A DNA stretch of 29,776 nt from a virus. The stretch is from positions 1-29,776 of the IMG/VR virus record IMGVR_UViG_3300032086_003302; one strand, written 5' to 3'. Each line of letters begins with the position of its first letter. Position 1 is the first letter of the stretch. Both the position numbers and the translations under genes were made by a program. Below, one piece after another: positions 1-8,096 of this stretch. The notes under the pieces were generated by a model that saw nothing but the letters and a program-made list of their open reading frames with translations, had not been told where the DNA came from and searched no databases.

Positions 1-1
1 T

Positions 2-739
2 GATGCACTAGATCTCAGCGATCTTTATGATGGCGAGACGGTAACTTTTGGTGTCGTATCCGATACACATATGGGATCGAAGTTTGAAGCGCTTGATGAA
101 TTACACCAGTTCTATGACTATGCAGCAGATCAAGGCGTGGATACCATTTTTCACATCGGTGATATTAGTGATGGTTTTTATACCAACCGTATGACATCGA
201 TTCGTGACTTACATTCGATTGGATTCTCAGAACAACTCAGTCATATTATAGAAAATTATCCATCGGTTCCATCCATTCATACTTATTTTATTACTGGAAA
301 TCACGATTATACGCATATGCGTAACGGATTTGCAGATATTGGAGAAGAAATAGAGAGAAGCAGAGACGATATGACCTATCTTGGTCACAATTTTGCGCGT
401 ATTGACATCGCTCAGGGTATTGATTTAGCAATGATACACCCTACAGACGGTAGTGCGCGTACATTATCACTAAAATTACAGAATATTGTTGACAATAATA
501 TGAACAGAAGAGCCAATATTATGCTTGCTGGTCACTATCACAAGTCTATTGGTATGAAATACAAGGGACATTACGCATATTTAGTGCCAAGTTTCCAACA
601 TCAGACTGGATTTATGGCAGATAACAACTTACAAAGTGATGTTGCAGGTATGATTTTCACTGTTAAGGTGTCAGATGGCAAGATTTTGTCTATTACAACC
701 GAATATGTCGACTTTTCTAGACCAAAAGAGGTGAAATAA
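2..739 (+). CDS. Metallophosphoesterase (calcineurin-like), 5' end outside window
   Basis: Predicted metal-dependent phosphoesterase of the calcineurin-like superfamily. The reading frame is open from base 2, so the gene begins upstream; 245 residues are visible. All core metal-ligand motifs are seen in order: VVSDTHMGS (D-x-H), HIGDISDG (GD-x-x-D), TGNHDY (GNHD), a later IHP histidine and AGHYHK (GH-x-H). An ATG at 71 lies inside the first motif (it follows SDTH), so it cannot be the true start. The gene ends one base before the TTG of the next gene and sits directly upstream of the terminase genes. In phages such enzymes may act on nucleic acid ends or on nucleotides; the substrate cannot be told from sequence. 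The fold assignment is firm and the role is unknown. Confidence 0.88.
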   Translation, partial: DALDLSDLYDGETVTFGVVSDTHMGSKFEALDELHQFYDYAADQGVDTIFHIGDISDGFYTNRMTSIRDLHSIGFSEQLSHIIENYPSVPSIHTYFITGNHDYTHMRNGFADIGEEIERSRDDMTYLGHNFARIDIAQGIDLAMIHPTDGSARTLSLKLQNIVDNNMNRRANIMLAGHYHKSIGMKYKGHYAYLVPSFQHQTGFMADNNLQSDVAGMIFTVKVSDGKILSITTEYVDFSRPKEVK

Positions 740-740
740 C

Positions 741-1130
741 TTGGCAAGTAACCTAATTGCAATCGTTGCAGAAGATAAAATCATAAATAAAACCAATCGA
801 CCGATCTTTTCTGCAATGGCAGTTAAGTTTGAAGAAGATTTATTTGAAAATATTGACCTAACATCAATGGAATTGTTCACAAAGTACCGTGAAATCACAG
901 AATCACCGAGTTTATGGCAACGATTTCTTAATCATAAGCCGATTCGTGAGTATATTCAAGGATTTTTGAACGAAAAAGCAAGAAAAGCAGCCAATATGTC
1001 TATGGTCAACCCTATGAAAGCATCAGATGCAGTAAAAGTATCAGAACATTTAGCAAAAAACGAGATCGTAGAGGATAATACCAGCATTGTTGTGATGTTG
1101 ATGCCTCAAAAAGCGAGTTGGGACGGATAA
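741..1130 (+). CDS. Hypothetical protein, candidate terminase small subunit
   Basis: 129-residue protein with no family I can name. It starts with TTG at 741, supported by an AGAGGTGA site just upstream (about 727-734) and a one-base gap after the previous stop; no ATG fits better. The middle (about residues 50-85) is helical, with a WQRFLNHKPIREYIQGFLNE segment that could be a DNA-binding or oligomerisation helix pair. It lies immediately before the terminase large subunit, with a one-base gap, where many phages place the small subunit. That position is the only reason for the suggestion; no clear helix-turn-helix consensus was recognised. Confidence 0.6.
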   Translation: MASNLIAIVAEDKIINKTNRPIFSAMAVKFEEDLFENIDLTSMELFTKYREITESPSLWQRFLNHKPIREYIQGFLNEKARKAANMSMVNPMKASDAVKVSEHLAKNEIVEDNTSIVVMLMPQKASWDG

Positions 1131-1131
1131 A

Positions 1132-2685
1132 ATGGTTATCAAACCGCGTCTAAGAGACCACGAAGGTAATCGTTTTTACACTTGTCCTGTATGTAAGACA
1201 GGTGATGTTAAAGTAACACATAATGTGTTCTATGGTAAATGTTCACGATGCAATGCAACACTTATTGACTACATTCCATTACAACATCAAGAAGCTTTTC
1301 ATAGTAGTCCAGCACAATTTAGAATGTCTATTGGTGGTTTTGGTAGTGGTAAGACAACCGCAGCCTGTGCAGAAATATCGAAACACGCATTGTCTGTAAA
1401 AAACGGTCGTTCACTGATTACTGCTCCAATATTATCTCAGGTCAAAGACGCAGTTGTTCCTGAGTTACTTAAATTTTTACCACCGTGGCATATTAAGAAA
1501 TATGTAAAAAGTCCGAATCCGTATTTTCTATTACGCAACGGACACGAGATCGTTATCTATGCGTCAAACGATCAACAAAAATTAAGATCATTAAACTTAA
1601 CAGCGTTCTATATTGAAGAGGCGAGTGGGGTTGAATATGATATATTTGACCAGTTAACCACGCGTTTGAGAAATAGAGCCGCAGCTGTTTATGATAAAGA
1701 TGGTAAAATTGTTGACTTTAACTTTATAGGTATTGTATCAACCAACGCAGAGTACGGTTGGATTCGTGATAACTTCTTATTGATTTCAGATAAGATTGTA
1801 GGATCGAAGTCCATTGATACATCGGTATATAACAATATCGTTAAAGGTAAAGGAGAGAAACACTATCACTCATTTATATCAAGCACACGAGATAACAATA
1901 ACTTACCACCTGACTTTATTGATCGTGTCACCGCAGGTAAAACACCAGCGTGGATTCGTAAATATATTGATTGTCATTTAGATGTCAAAGAAGGTGCAGT
2001 TTATCCAGAACTTATTAAACATATGGTTGAACCATTTCCAATACCAAGAGATTGGAAACGATTAGTAGGTTTTGATCCAGGTTATAATGATCCAACAGCA
2101 ATGGTATTTGCAGCGATCAGTCCAAACAATGGTAAGATTTATATTTATGATGAATATAAAGTACCAGAACAACCTGTTGGTTATCACGCAGAAGAATTAA
2201 GATTAAAAATTAGAGATGTTGATTTAGCCTATCCGATTCAAGCCGATCCATCAGTCAGAAAACGAAGTGATCGCGATGGTGTGAGTTATGCAGATTATTT
2301 TAAGAGAACCTATGACATCTTTTTAGAACCAGGTGATAATAATATTCTTTCTGGTATCGAGCGTGTTCGTGATTACTTCTATCACGACAAGTTAAAAGTA
2401 TTTAACAGCCTTGTAGAGCTAAAAAATGAAGGTACAAAATATTCTTATAAAGAAGGTAAGTTAAATAGTAATGATAAACCAATTGATAAAGACAACCACT
2501 TAATGGATGCAATGCGTTACATTATTATGAGACTACCAAAAGATCCTAACCAGACATTACAAATCTATCATAAATCGAATTGGTTCGGAGATGGTAAACC
2601 AAAAACAGTATCAGCATTTGCAGGAGATGCAAATAAACCAAGAGTACGAAGAGGTAGTACAGTGTTAGGAGGTATAAAATTATGA
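1132..2685 (+). CDS. terL: Terminase large subunit (packaging ATPase/nuclease) with N-terminal zinc ribbon
   Basis: Motor and nuclease of DNA packaging; it docks on the portal, translocates DNA with ATP and cuts concatemers. Walker A is GGFGSGKT at residues 68-75, and Walker B with the catalytic acidic pair is LTAFYIEEAS near 156-165. The C-terminal RNase H-like nuclease shows its acidic residues at FDPG (D315), QADPS (D372) and HLMDAMRY (D459). An additional N-terminal zinc ribbon is visible with cysteines at 18, 21, 37 and 40 (two CxxC pairs), which many terminases lack. The length of 517 aa is normal. The ATG follows the previous stop by one base. The stop overlaps the next start as ATGA. 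Confidence 0.95.
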   Translation: MVIKPRLRDHEGNRFYTCPVCKTGDVKVTHNVFYGKCSRCNATLIDYIPLQHQEAFHSSPAQFRMSIGGFGSGKTTAACAEISKHALSVKNGRSLITAPILSQVKDAVVPELLKFLPPWHIKKYVKSPNPYFLLRNGHEIVIYASNDQQKLRSLNLTAFYIEEASGVEYDIFDQLTTRLRNRAAAVYDKDGKIVDFNFIGIVSTNAEYGWIRDNFLLISDKIVGSKSIDTSVYNNIVKGKGEKHYHSFISSTRDNNNLPPDFIDRVTAGKTPAWIRKYIDCHLDVKEGAVYPELIKHMVEPFPIPRDWKRLVGFDPGYNDPTAMVFAAISPNNGKIYIYDEYKVPEQPVGYHAEELRLKIRDVDLAYPIQADPSVRKRSDRDGVSYADYFKRTYDIFLEPGDNNILSGIERVRDYFYHDKLKVFNSLVELKNEGTKYSYKEGKLNSNDKPIDKDNHLMDAMRYIIMRLPKDPNQTLQIYHKSNWFGDGKPKTVSAFAGDANKPRVRRGSTVLGGIKL

Positions 2686-2852
2686 GTGAAAAACAATTAA
2701 CAAAAGCAGAATTATTGTTAATGATCAATGAATTAAGAAAACGCGTAGAAGCATTAGAAACAAAACAAATAGAGAAATCAAAAGTGATCGTTTCAGGATC
2801 AAGTCCGAGAGCTCAAGCATATTATTCAGCTTTTAAGGACGGAGGTAGATAA
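2682..2852 (+). CDS. Small coiled-coil protein between terminase and portal
   Basis: 56-residue protein. Its ATG (2682) overlaps the terminase TGA in an ATGA, its TAA overlaps the portal ATG in a TAATG, and an AGGAGG lies at 2667-2672, so it is very likely translated and coupled to both neighbours. Residues about 5-32 form a leucine-rich helix (LTKAELLLMINELRKRVEAL) of coiled-coil type; the C-terminus (SSPRAQAYYSAFKDGGR) looks flexible. No family was recognised. Its position between terminase and portal suggests a packaging or portal-associated accessory, but that is inference only. Confidence 0.75.
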   Translation: MSEKQLTKAELLLMINELRKRVEALETKQIEKSKVIVSGSSPRAQAYYSAFKDGGR

Positions 2853-4780
2853 TGGAAAATGTAAAAGAACGCAATGTTGTCCTAAGAGAAGATAAAACAG
2901 CTGAAGATTACATTGAAATGTTTCGTAAAGCAATGGATTTTGATACCCAACGCTTTTCAGACTATGAAGAATATATGGCTTTCTATGAAGGAAAGCAAAA
3001 TTTCTTATCAAGTTACACAGGTGAAAAACCGTGGGTAGTTGATATTAACACTGTGTATGCTTCAGATGCAATTGATTTGCGTGTAGCATCTCTTTTAGCA
3101 AACGACTATAAGGGCGAGCTAGAGCCATTATCTGTAGAAGATGTTGTATCTATAGAAAATTTAAACGAAGCATATAGTAATTTTTGGGATGAAATGAATA
3201 TGGACAAACATATCACATCTGCAGTAACAACTTCTGCAATTGTGAGAGAAGCATATACACATATCATTTTTGAGAATGAGCGTGTAGGATCTGCAGGTAG
3301 ACAACGAAAAGGTAAACTTGTTCCTTATTCACTAGACACAGCAAGTGTACTTATTGATCCAAATGCGAAGTCATTAAAAGAAGCAGATTATGTTATTGTT
3401 CGTGGTCGTATCAGTCCGCAAAAAGTAATGGATCAATATCCAGAGTATGACTTTGAAAGAAAAGGTGCATCATCAATGTTCTCACCATATGAACGCGGCG
3501 AGATTGCAATTGAAGGTGGATTTACAAATGAACAAGAAGATGTACTAACACAACTTATTATTTATGAAATAAAAAACAATGGCAAGAAAAATCAAGAACT
3601 ATACAAAACCGTTCTTGTAGAAAGTCAAATGGTTGAACCAACAAAGAAAATGAAAACATCATTGTTACCAATTGCACAACTTCGTTGGTTAAAGAAACAT
3701 CATTCACCATATGGTCTATCACTAATGGATCGATTGATTGCACAACAAAAAGCAGTCAACGCAGCTGAAAGTGCAATTATCAATACAGCATTACAATTTG
3801 CTGCACCATCACTTGTAGTTAATGTTGATTCAGGTTTAGATCCAAATGATATTGCATTATCTGCAGGAATGCCAGCAGCAGTCTACCCAGTAAGTGGTGT
3901 ACAAATAGATAACGCGATTCGTCCATTATTTTCTGGTAAAGCAGTCGATCAAACAATGTTACAAATTAAAGATCGTACAGTAGAAACTATTTATGAGATT
4001 GCAGGAATTACAAGAGAGTTCAAAGGAACATTAGGTACAGCAGGTAATACTTCAGGCGGAGCAAACGCAGTTGTATCTCGTGCAAAAATTATTGAACAAA
4101 AAGTACTTGCAAACATTGAAGAGTATGTTGAAGATCTATCAAATATCATTGTAGAATTTATTTCTAAAGTATTCGGTGGTGAAACGATATACACAAGAAG
4201 TGAAAAGAAAACAGATGGTAGTTTCGACTTCAATCGTATTGAAGTTCCTAAGATTGATATGAAAAATTTCCAATATACTTTTGCTGTTAACTTAGATGTC
4301 AAGACACCATATAGTAAAGATCAAAACAAACAATTGATGTTAGAGTTATTCCAAATGGAAAGACAATACAATCAAGGCGAACCAATTATTACAAATGTAT
4401 TAGATGTAATGAAACAATATAACTTACCAGAGCGTAAAGAGTTAATGAATCGTTACAAAGAAATGTTAACAAAAGATACACAAACGAAAGCACAAATTAT
4501 TTCTGAGATAACTGCAGCTGCAGAACAATATGGTATTGACCAACAAATGTTATTACCAGCAATCACAGAAGTTATTGAAGGTAAGAGAGAAACACCAGCA
4601 CTTGATCAATTATTTGCAATGATCGAACAAGGTATAAGACAAAAAGAAACACAACAAGTAGAACAAGCAAGAATGCAAGCTCAAGCATCACAACCAGCAA
4701 CAGGTGAGGAACAATTTACATCACAAGAATCAGCAGAGCAACCAGAATTAACAGGTGATGAAACATTTAATATTGCATAA
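2852..4780 (+). CDS. Portal protein
   Basis: 642-residue portal, the dodecameric ring at the capsid vertex through which DNA passes and on which terminase and tail assemble. The call rests on size, position directly after terminase and before scaffold and capsid, and portal-like features: an N-terminal helical YEEYMAFYEGKQ segment (about residues 39-50), a stem-like DPNAKSLKEADYVI region (about 168-181), and a helical, Gln-rich C-terminus (from about residue 560) with predicted coiled coil, resembling the barrel of P22-type portals. The ATG overlaps the previous stop by one base and GGAGGT lies at 2841-2846. After the gene comes a 161-base regulatory gap, the longest in the window. Confidence 0.85.
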   Translation: MENVKERNVVLREDKTAEDYIEMFRKAMDFDTQRFSDYEEYMAFYEGKQNFLSSYTGEKPWVVDINTVYASDAIDLRVASLLANDYKGELEPLSVEDVVSIENLNEAYSNFWDEMNMDKHITSAVTTSAIVREAYTHIIFENERVGSAGRQRKGKLVPYSLDTASVLIDPNAKSLKEADYVIVRGRISPQKVMDQYPEYDFERKGASSMFSPYERGEIAIEGGFTNEQEDVLTQLIIYEIKNNGKKNQELYKTVLVESQMVEPTKKMKTSLLPIAQLRWLKKHHSPYGLSLMDRLIAQQKAVNAAESAIINTALQFAAPSLVVNVDSGLDPNDIALSAGMPAAVYPVSGVQIDNAIRPLFSGKAVDQTMLQIKDRTVETIYEIAGITREFKGTLGTAGNTSGGANAVVSRAKIIEQKVLANIEEYVEDLSNIIVEFISKVFGGETIYTRSEKKTDGSFDFNRIEVPKIDMKNFQYTFAVNLDVKTPYSKDQNKQLMLELFQMERQYNQGEPIITNVLDVMKQYNLPERKELMNRYKEMLTKDTQTKAQIISEITAAAEQYGIDQQMLLPAITEVIEGKRETPALDQLFAMIEQGIRQKETQQVEQARMQAQASQPATGEEQFTSQESAEQPELTGDETFNIA

Positions 4781-4803
4781 AATTACATAAAATCACATAA
4801 TAG
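4776..4803 (+). repeat. 10-bp tandem repeat, almost three copies
   Basis: CATAAAATTA, CATAAAATCA and CATAATAG follow each other with a 10-base period, starting in the last codon of the portal gene and running into the gap before the scaffold gene. The period is close to one helical turn and the tract is AT-rich, so it could be a binding site or an UP-like element for the TATAAT box about 25 bases downstream. This could also be chance low complexity. Confidence 0.45.
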
Positions 4804-4827
4804 TGAAAAATAATTGAAAAAAAAGGG

Positions 4828-4833
4828 TATAAT
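4828..4833 (+). promoter_or_regulatory. Possible -10 promoter element (TATAAT) upstream of scaffold gene
   Basis: A consensus TATAAT lies inside AAAAGGGTATAATATA. No well-spaced -35 box is seen: TTGAAA at 4814-4819 is only 8 bases away. The same 16-base string recurs at 20279-20294. It may be a promoter for the scaffold and capsid genes, placed just after the portal gene, but the evidence is weak without a -35. Confidence 0.35.
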
Positions 4834-4850
4834 ATAGTGTAATAAGGCAA

Positions 4851-4869
4851 ACTCCGTCCTTTGCGGAGT
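4851..4869 (+). terminator. GC-rich hairpin in portal-scaffold gap
   Basis: ACTCCG (4851-4856) pairs with CGGAGT (4864-4869) around a 7-base loop TCCTTTG. There is no run of T after it, so it is not a standard intrinsic terminator. It could be an mRNA-stabilising or processing hairpin in front of the highly expressed scaffold and capsid genes, or a partial terminator. It lies between two TATAAT-like boxes. Confidence 0.5.
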
Positions 4870-4912
4870 CTAAACATACGATTGTATTACCAATTTCACC
4901 CCACCGCAGGGT

Positions 4913-4918
4913 TATAAT
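4913..4918 (+). promoter_or_regulatory. Second possible -10 element (TATAAT) before scaffold gene
   Basis: TATAAT within CAGGGTTATAATATGTG, 29 bases before the scaffold ATG. The GGG-TATAAT context matches the upstream box at 4825-4833. No consensus -35 at 16-18 bases; TTGTAT at 4882-4887 is too far away. Weak call based on the paired motif. Confidence 0.3.
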
Positions 4919-4941
4919 ATGTGTGTAGAAGGAGGTTTCAA

Positions 4942-5781
4942 ATGCCAGATAACAAATTAAAGCAACTTGATGATAACTTTGACGCTTTGTTGGAAGAGTT
5001 AGATAAAGATGCAGAAAAATTAGAGGCAGACAAAAAAGAGGAGAATGTTGAAGAAGTCAAGCCAGAGCCTGTGGAAGAAGATACAAAAGAAGTAGAAGAC
5101 GAAAGTCTGGGAGATACTACTTTTAGTGTAAAAGAAGAAACAAAGCCTGACAAGGACGCAGCAGCATTTAAACAAATGAGAGAAGAACGATCTAGATTAA
5201 AAAAAGAACTTGAAGAAAAAGAAAAAGTTTTAGAAGAGTTTACAAAAATGTCTAGAGCTTCTGGTTTTGGTAATGTCGAAGAACTCTTAGATGAGTGGCG
5301 TAACCAACAAATCAAAAAAGAAGCAGAATCAAAAGGCGTACCTGCTGATGTGTTAAAACAAATTGATGAACAAAAGAGACGACTTGAAAAGTTAGAGCGA
5401 GAAAAAAATGAGCTCGAACAAAAATCAAAACAACAAACTGTTGTAAAACAAATTGACTCGATTGTTGCTGAACTTAAATTAAGCACTAAAGAAGCAGATG
5501 CACTGATTGATACAATGGGTAAAGATGGTGTGACTTGGGAACAGCTATTAGTTTTACCCCCTGCTGCAATATCAAACGCGGTTCGCGGATATGCGACACC
5601 GATTGTCTTGGAAAGAGAGAGACAAGCATTGATTAAAAAAACACAATCAAAAGATGAATTTCAAGAAGAAAAAATCGCAGAGAAAAGACAGAAATCTGTC
5701 AAGAAGGGCGAATTCTCGAGAGAGTCACTAGAAAAAGAAATTGCGGCGTATAGGAAAAAGAATTTCCCACATTTAAAATAA
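4942..5781 (+). CDS. Capsid scaffolding protein
   Basis: 279-residue, highly charged, largely helical protein directly before the major capsid gene, the usual place for a scaffold that guides procapsid assembly and then leaves the shell. The N-terminus is strongly acidic (many Asp/Glu, residues 1-75). A long coiled coil with heptad-like Lys/Glu/Leu pattern follows (about residues 80-175), and the C-terminus is basic (YRKKNFPHLK), as in scaffolds that bind coat protein through a positively charged tail. The start at ATG 4942 is chosen because AAGGAGG at 4929-4935 stands 6 bases before it. An in-frame GTG at 4921 would place this site inside the gene and is rejected. Confidence 0.82.
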   Translation: MPDNKLKQLDDNFDALLEELDKDAEKLEADKKEENVEEVKPEPVEEDTKEVEDESLGDTTFSVKEETKPDKDAAAFKQMREERSRLKKELEEKEKVLEEFTKMSRASGFGNVEELLDEWRNQQIKKEAESKGVPADVLKQIDEQKRRLEKLEREKNELEQKSKQQTVVKQIDSIVAELKLSTKEADALIDTMGKDGVTWEQLLVLPPAAISNAVRGYATPIVLERERQALIKKTQSKDEFQEEKIAEKRQKSVKKGEFSRESLEKEIAAYRKKNFPHLK

Positions 5782-5801
5782 ATCATAAGAGGTGACTTAC
5801 T

Positions 5802-7025
5802 ATGGCATTAAGCGCATACGCTAATAAGCTCGCTGTTGCTCAAAGAAACGACATAAAAGTCGATGAGTATTTTAGTGATCGATTATTAGAAATTATTAAA
5901 TTGGAAGCATCTAACTTTGTTTTTTCAAACTTAGGTAAAGATATTGTTATTCCAAAAAACGAAGGTACTACAACTGTAACAATGAGAAGATACAACTCTC
6001 TACCAATCCGTACTTTATCAGGAGCTACTGGTGCTGGTGAAGCAATTGAAGGATTAGTTGAAGGTGTTGCTAACCGTCCGTTGAAAGTTGAAGCACACAG
6101 AGTAGATGTATCTGTTGACCAATATGGTGCTTGGATCGAACTTACTGATCACACACAAGACATTCATATGGACGACATCAAATCAATCTACCAACCAGAA
6201 TTGGCAAGACACGCAGCAGAAGTTCGTGAAAGAGCAATTATAGCTAAATTTTCAGAAGCTTCTGAATACTTCGTAGGTGGTCTTGCAACTGCAGGATCAG
6301 AATTAGTTCCAGCAAATGTATTAACAATGAGAGAGCTCCGTAAAGTAGCACTTTCAATGAGAACACACAAGAGAAAAGGACATACATCATTTGGTTTAAA
6401 ACCAGTTGCTGTATTACATCCAGCAGTAATGGAAGACTTACTTGACGATGAAGATCTAAAAGACAGAATTTTAGTTCCAGGTCAAGAAAATGCTCCAATC
6501 AAAATAGGTACATTACAATCATATATGTTCTATGGAATGTATGTTATTGATTCTTTAATTGCAGAAGAAACATTAGTTGATGTATCAGCATTATCTGGTA
6601 AAACTGCAATTACTGCAGTTCCAACATCTGCAACTGTAGGTGCTAGATTCACTGTAGCATCTGATATTTCTAACTTCTTAACAGCAGGTTCATACCAATA
6701 CATTGGTGGCGCATTAGGTTCTGTATCTTCATATGTTGCAGAAGCAGACTACAATGTTTACACTTCATACTTCTTGGGCTTTGAACCATATGTTGTTTCA
6801 AGCTTAGGTGGCGGAAATGTTGAATTCAAGATGACTGGATTCGAAGCTACTAAAGATGATCCACTAGGACAAAGAGCAACTTTCGGTTACAAAATGTGGA
6901 GTGGAGCAAAAGTTATTGATCCAGTTGCAATCGTTAAGATTCAATCTCGTTCAGCTTTTGACTTACTAACAGGTGTATCATTAACTGATTCATACGGTTG
7001 GGAAGACACAGCTTCACAAGCATAA
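5802..7025 (+). CDS. Major capsid protein, N4-gp56-like
   Basis: 407-residue coat protein that builds the icosahedral shell. The N-terminal half resembles the N4-gp56 capsid family: an F-x-x-L-G-K-D-I-V-IPKNEG segment (about residues 42-55), TVTMRRYNSLP, and the VDQYGAWIELTD strand (about 105-116), followed by a helix rich in Ala/Glu and an LHPAVMEDL segment near 205. The last 150 residues include a Ser/Thr/Val-rich part that may be a surface domain. A GAGGTGA site lies a few bases upstream. The gene follows the scaffold and is followed by a strong hairpin, as expected for a highly expressed gene. Confidence 0.85.
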   Translation: MALSAYANKLAVAQRNDIKVDEYFSDRLLEIIKLEASNFVFSNLGKDIVIPKNEGTTTVTMRRYNSLPIRTLSGATGAGEAIEGLVEGVANRPLKVEAHRVDVSVDQYGAWIELTDHTQDIHMDDIKSIYQPELARHAAEVRERAIIAKFSEASEYFVGGLATAGSELVPANVLTMRELRKVALSMRTHKRKGHTSFGLKPVAVLHPAVMEDLLDDEDLKDRILVPGQENAPIKIGTLQSYMFYGMYVIDSLIAEETLVDVSALSGKTAITAVPTSATVGARFTVASDISNFLTAGSYQYIGGALGSVSSYVAEADYNVYTSYFLGFEPYVVSSLGGGNVEFKMTGFEATKDDPLGQRATFGYKMWSGAKVIDPVAIVKIQSRSAFDLLTGVSLTDSYGWEDTASQA

Positions 7026-7045
7026 TTAGATTTTAACAAGGCTTC

Positions 7046-7068
7046 GTAGGGTGAGCCTATCATCCTAC
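7046..7068 (+). terminator. Hairpin downstream of capsid gene
   Basis: GTAGGGTGA (7046-7054) pairs with TCATCCTAC (7060-7068) with one G-U pair and a 5-base loop. AAAAAA, not T, follows, so it is more likely a 3'-end stabilising or processing hairpin, or a weak stop, than a classic terminator. It lies 20 bases after the capsid stop codon. Confidence 0.55.
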
Positions 7069-7096
7069 AAAAAACTTTAAGGAAAGAGTGATAAAA

Positions 7097-7426
7097 ATGG
7101 CGGAAAATGAAACTGTCAAAAAGACGACTGCAGCACCTAAACCAAAAAGGAAAAGTGATGCAGCTTTAAAGGGAGAAATAAAGAGAGAAGCACTGACTTT
7201 TATACAAAAACTAAAGCAAGAGCCTTTAGTAAAAGTACACGGTGCAAAAGTTTTCCAAAAATCATTGGGAGATTATTACACATTTTTAGTTAACGGTTAT
7301 TCTGTAACAATTTACTTTGATGGATCTTATCAAGAGTTTCCACAATCAATTGCAGAATTACTACAAAGAAAATTAGATGACATTGCGTTGTCAATCAGTC
7401 CAGTTAATGAGGATGTGAAACTTTAA
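7097..7426 (+). CDS. Hypothetical protein after major capsid gene
   Basis: 109-residue protein of unknown function. The N-terminus (about residues 1-30) is Lys/Pro/Ala-rich and probably disordered. The rest looks like a small folded domain with a strand-rich middle (YYTFLVNGYSVTIYFDGS, about 58-75) and a C-terminal helix (IAELLQRKLDDIALSI). ATG 7097 is preferred over the in-frame GTG at 7088 because a GGAAAGAGTGA stretch precedes it. The gene is flanked on both sides by RNA hairpins, suggesting its expression is set separately from the capsid gene. Position suggests a minor head or decoration protein, by inference only. Confidence 0.7.
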   Translation: MAENETVKKTTAAPKPKRKSDAALKGEIKREALTFIQKLKQEPLVKVHGAKVFQKSLGDYYTFLVNGYSVTIYFDGSYQEFPQSIAELLQRKLDDIALSISPVNEDVKL

Positions 7427-7428
7427 GA

Positions 7429-7450
7429 TGAGGGACTGCAAAGTCCCTTA
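7429..7450 (+). terminator. Hairpin with GCAA tetraloop, possible weak terminator
   Basis: AGGGACT (7431-7437) and AGTCCCT (7442-7448) form a perfect 7-bp stem closed by a GCAA (GNRA) tetraloop, extended by a G-T and a T-A pair. TATTTTC follows, a short imperfect T tract, so partial termination is plausible. It starts right after the preceding stop codon. Confidence 0.65.
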
Positions 7451-7472
7451 TTTTCATATTTGAGGTGATATA

Positions 7473-8093
7473 ATGCTTTTAACAGATATAACAACAATTG
7501 CAAATAATGCAACAGATGAAAATTTTAGTCAAAACTTTGTAAAAGAATATTTTAACGAAGCGATTGCGAATATCAATGTCGCGATTTCTGCAAAGTTACC
7601 TTATATCACTACTGCAACCGCTAGTGATGATTACATTGCATTAGATGAAGAATGGATTCGTTCTACAGTCATACCATATGTTTGCTATTTAATTAAGACA
7701 AATGATGGTAGTTTAAATGAAGCAAGTTCGGCTTTTTTCCAAAGATACCAGATCAATTTAGCAGAGATGAGAAGATTAAAAACAAAAGCAGTTAAACCAA
7801 GGTATCGTTTTTTCTGGTTAGAATCAAGTGAGCTTGAATTTAAAGATTCAGCATTTAGATTAGAATTCAAAACAGGAACAAATACACCTTCGGAATCTTA
7901 CTTACCGAATGCTTGGGACACCACACCAGGTACCGTTGCTGCTGTTTATACAGACGATTTACAAACTGTTGCATTCTACAAAGTAGAAGGAGGAACAGGA
8001 GTAAAACCAATAGGAGCTGTCGGATCTAACAATGTAGGTTGGTTTAATTCTAAATCAAACTCTACAGAAAAAAGCGGAATTTTAGGAGACTAA
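7473..8093 (+). CDS. Candidate head-tail adaptor (connector) protein
   Basis: 206-residue protein. The first about 110 residues (LLTDITTIANNATDENFS, then EYFNEAIANINVAI, then WIRSTVIPYVCYLI and a FFQRYQINLAEM helix) have the length and helix pattern of phage head-completion/adaptor proteins that bind under the portal. The C-terminal about 90 residues are strand- and Gly/Thr-rich. A GAGGTGAT site lies 5 bases before ATG 7473. The order capsid, small protein, this gene, large tail protein fits a connector. The call rests on pattern and position; no single diagnostic residue is known to me. Confidence 0.6.
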   Translation: MLLTDITTIANNATDENFSQNFVKEYFNEAIANINVAISAKLPYITTATASDDYIALDEEWIRSTVIPYVCYLIKTNDGSLNEASSAFFQRYQINLAEMRRLKTKAVKPRYRFFWLESSELEFKDSAFRLEFKTGTNTPSESYLPNAWDTTPGTVAAVYTDDLQTVAFYKVEGGTGVKPIGAVGSNNVGWFNSKSNSTEKSGILGD

Positions 8094-8096
8094 CAA

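Noticed and set aside
4921-4941. GTG at 4921 as scaffold start
   Set aside because: It would place the AAGGAGG ribosome site inside the coding region; ATG 4942 is correctly spaced.
4938-5486. 182-aa Ser-rich open frame on the minus strand
   Set aside because: It is the mirror of Lys/Glu-rich codons in the scaffold gene, has no ribosome site, and the plus-strand gene is well supported.
7097-8093. Programmed frameshift joining two genes after the capsid gene, as for tail chaperones
   Set aside because: The frames do not overlap; a hairpin and a good ribosome site separate them.
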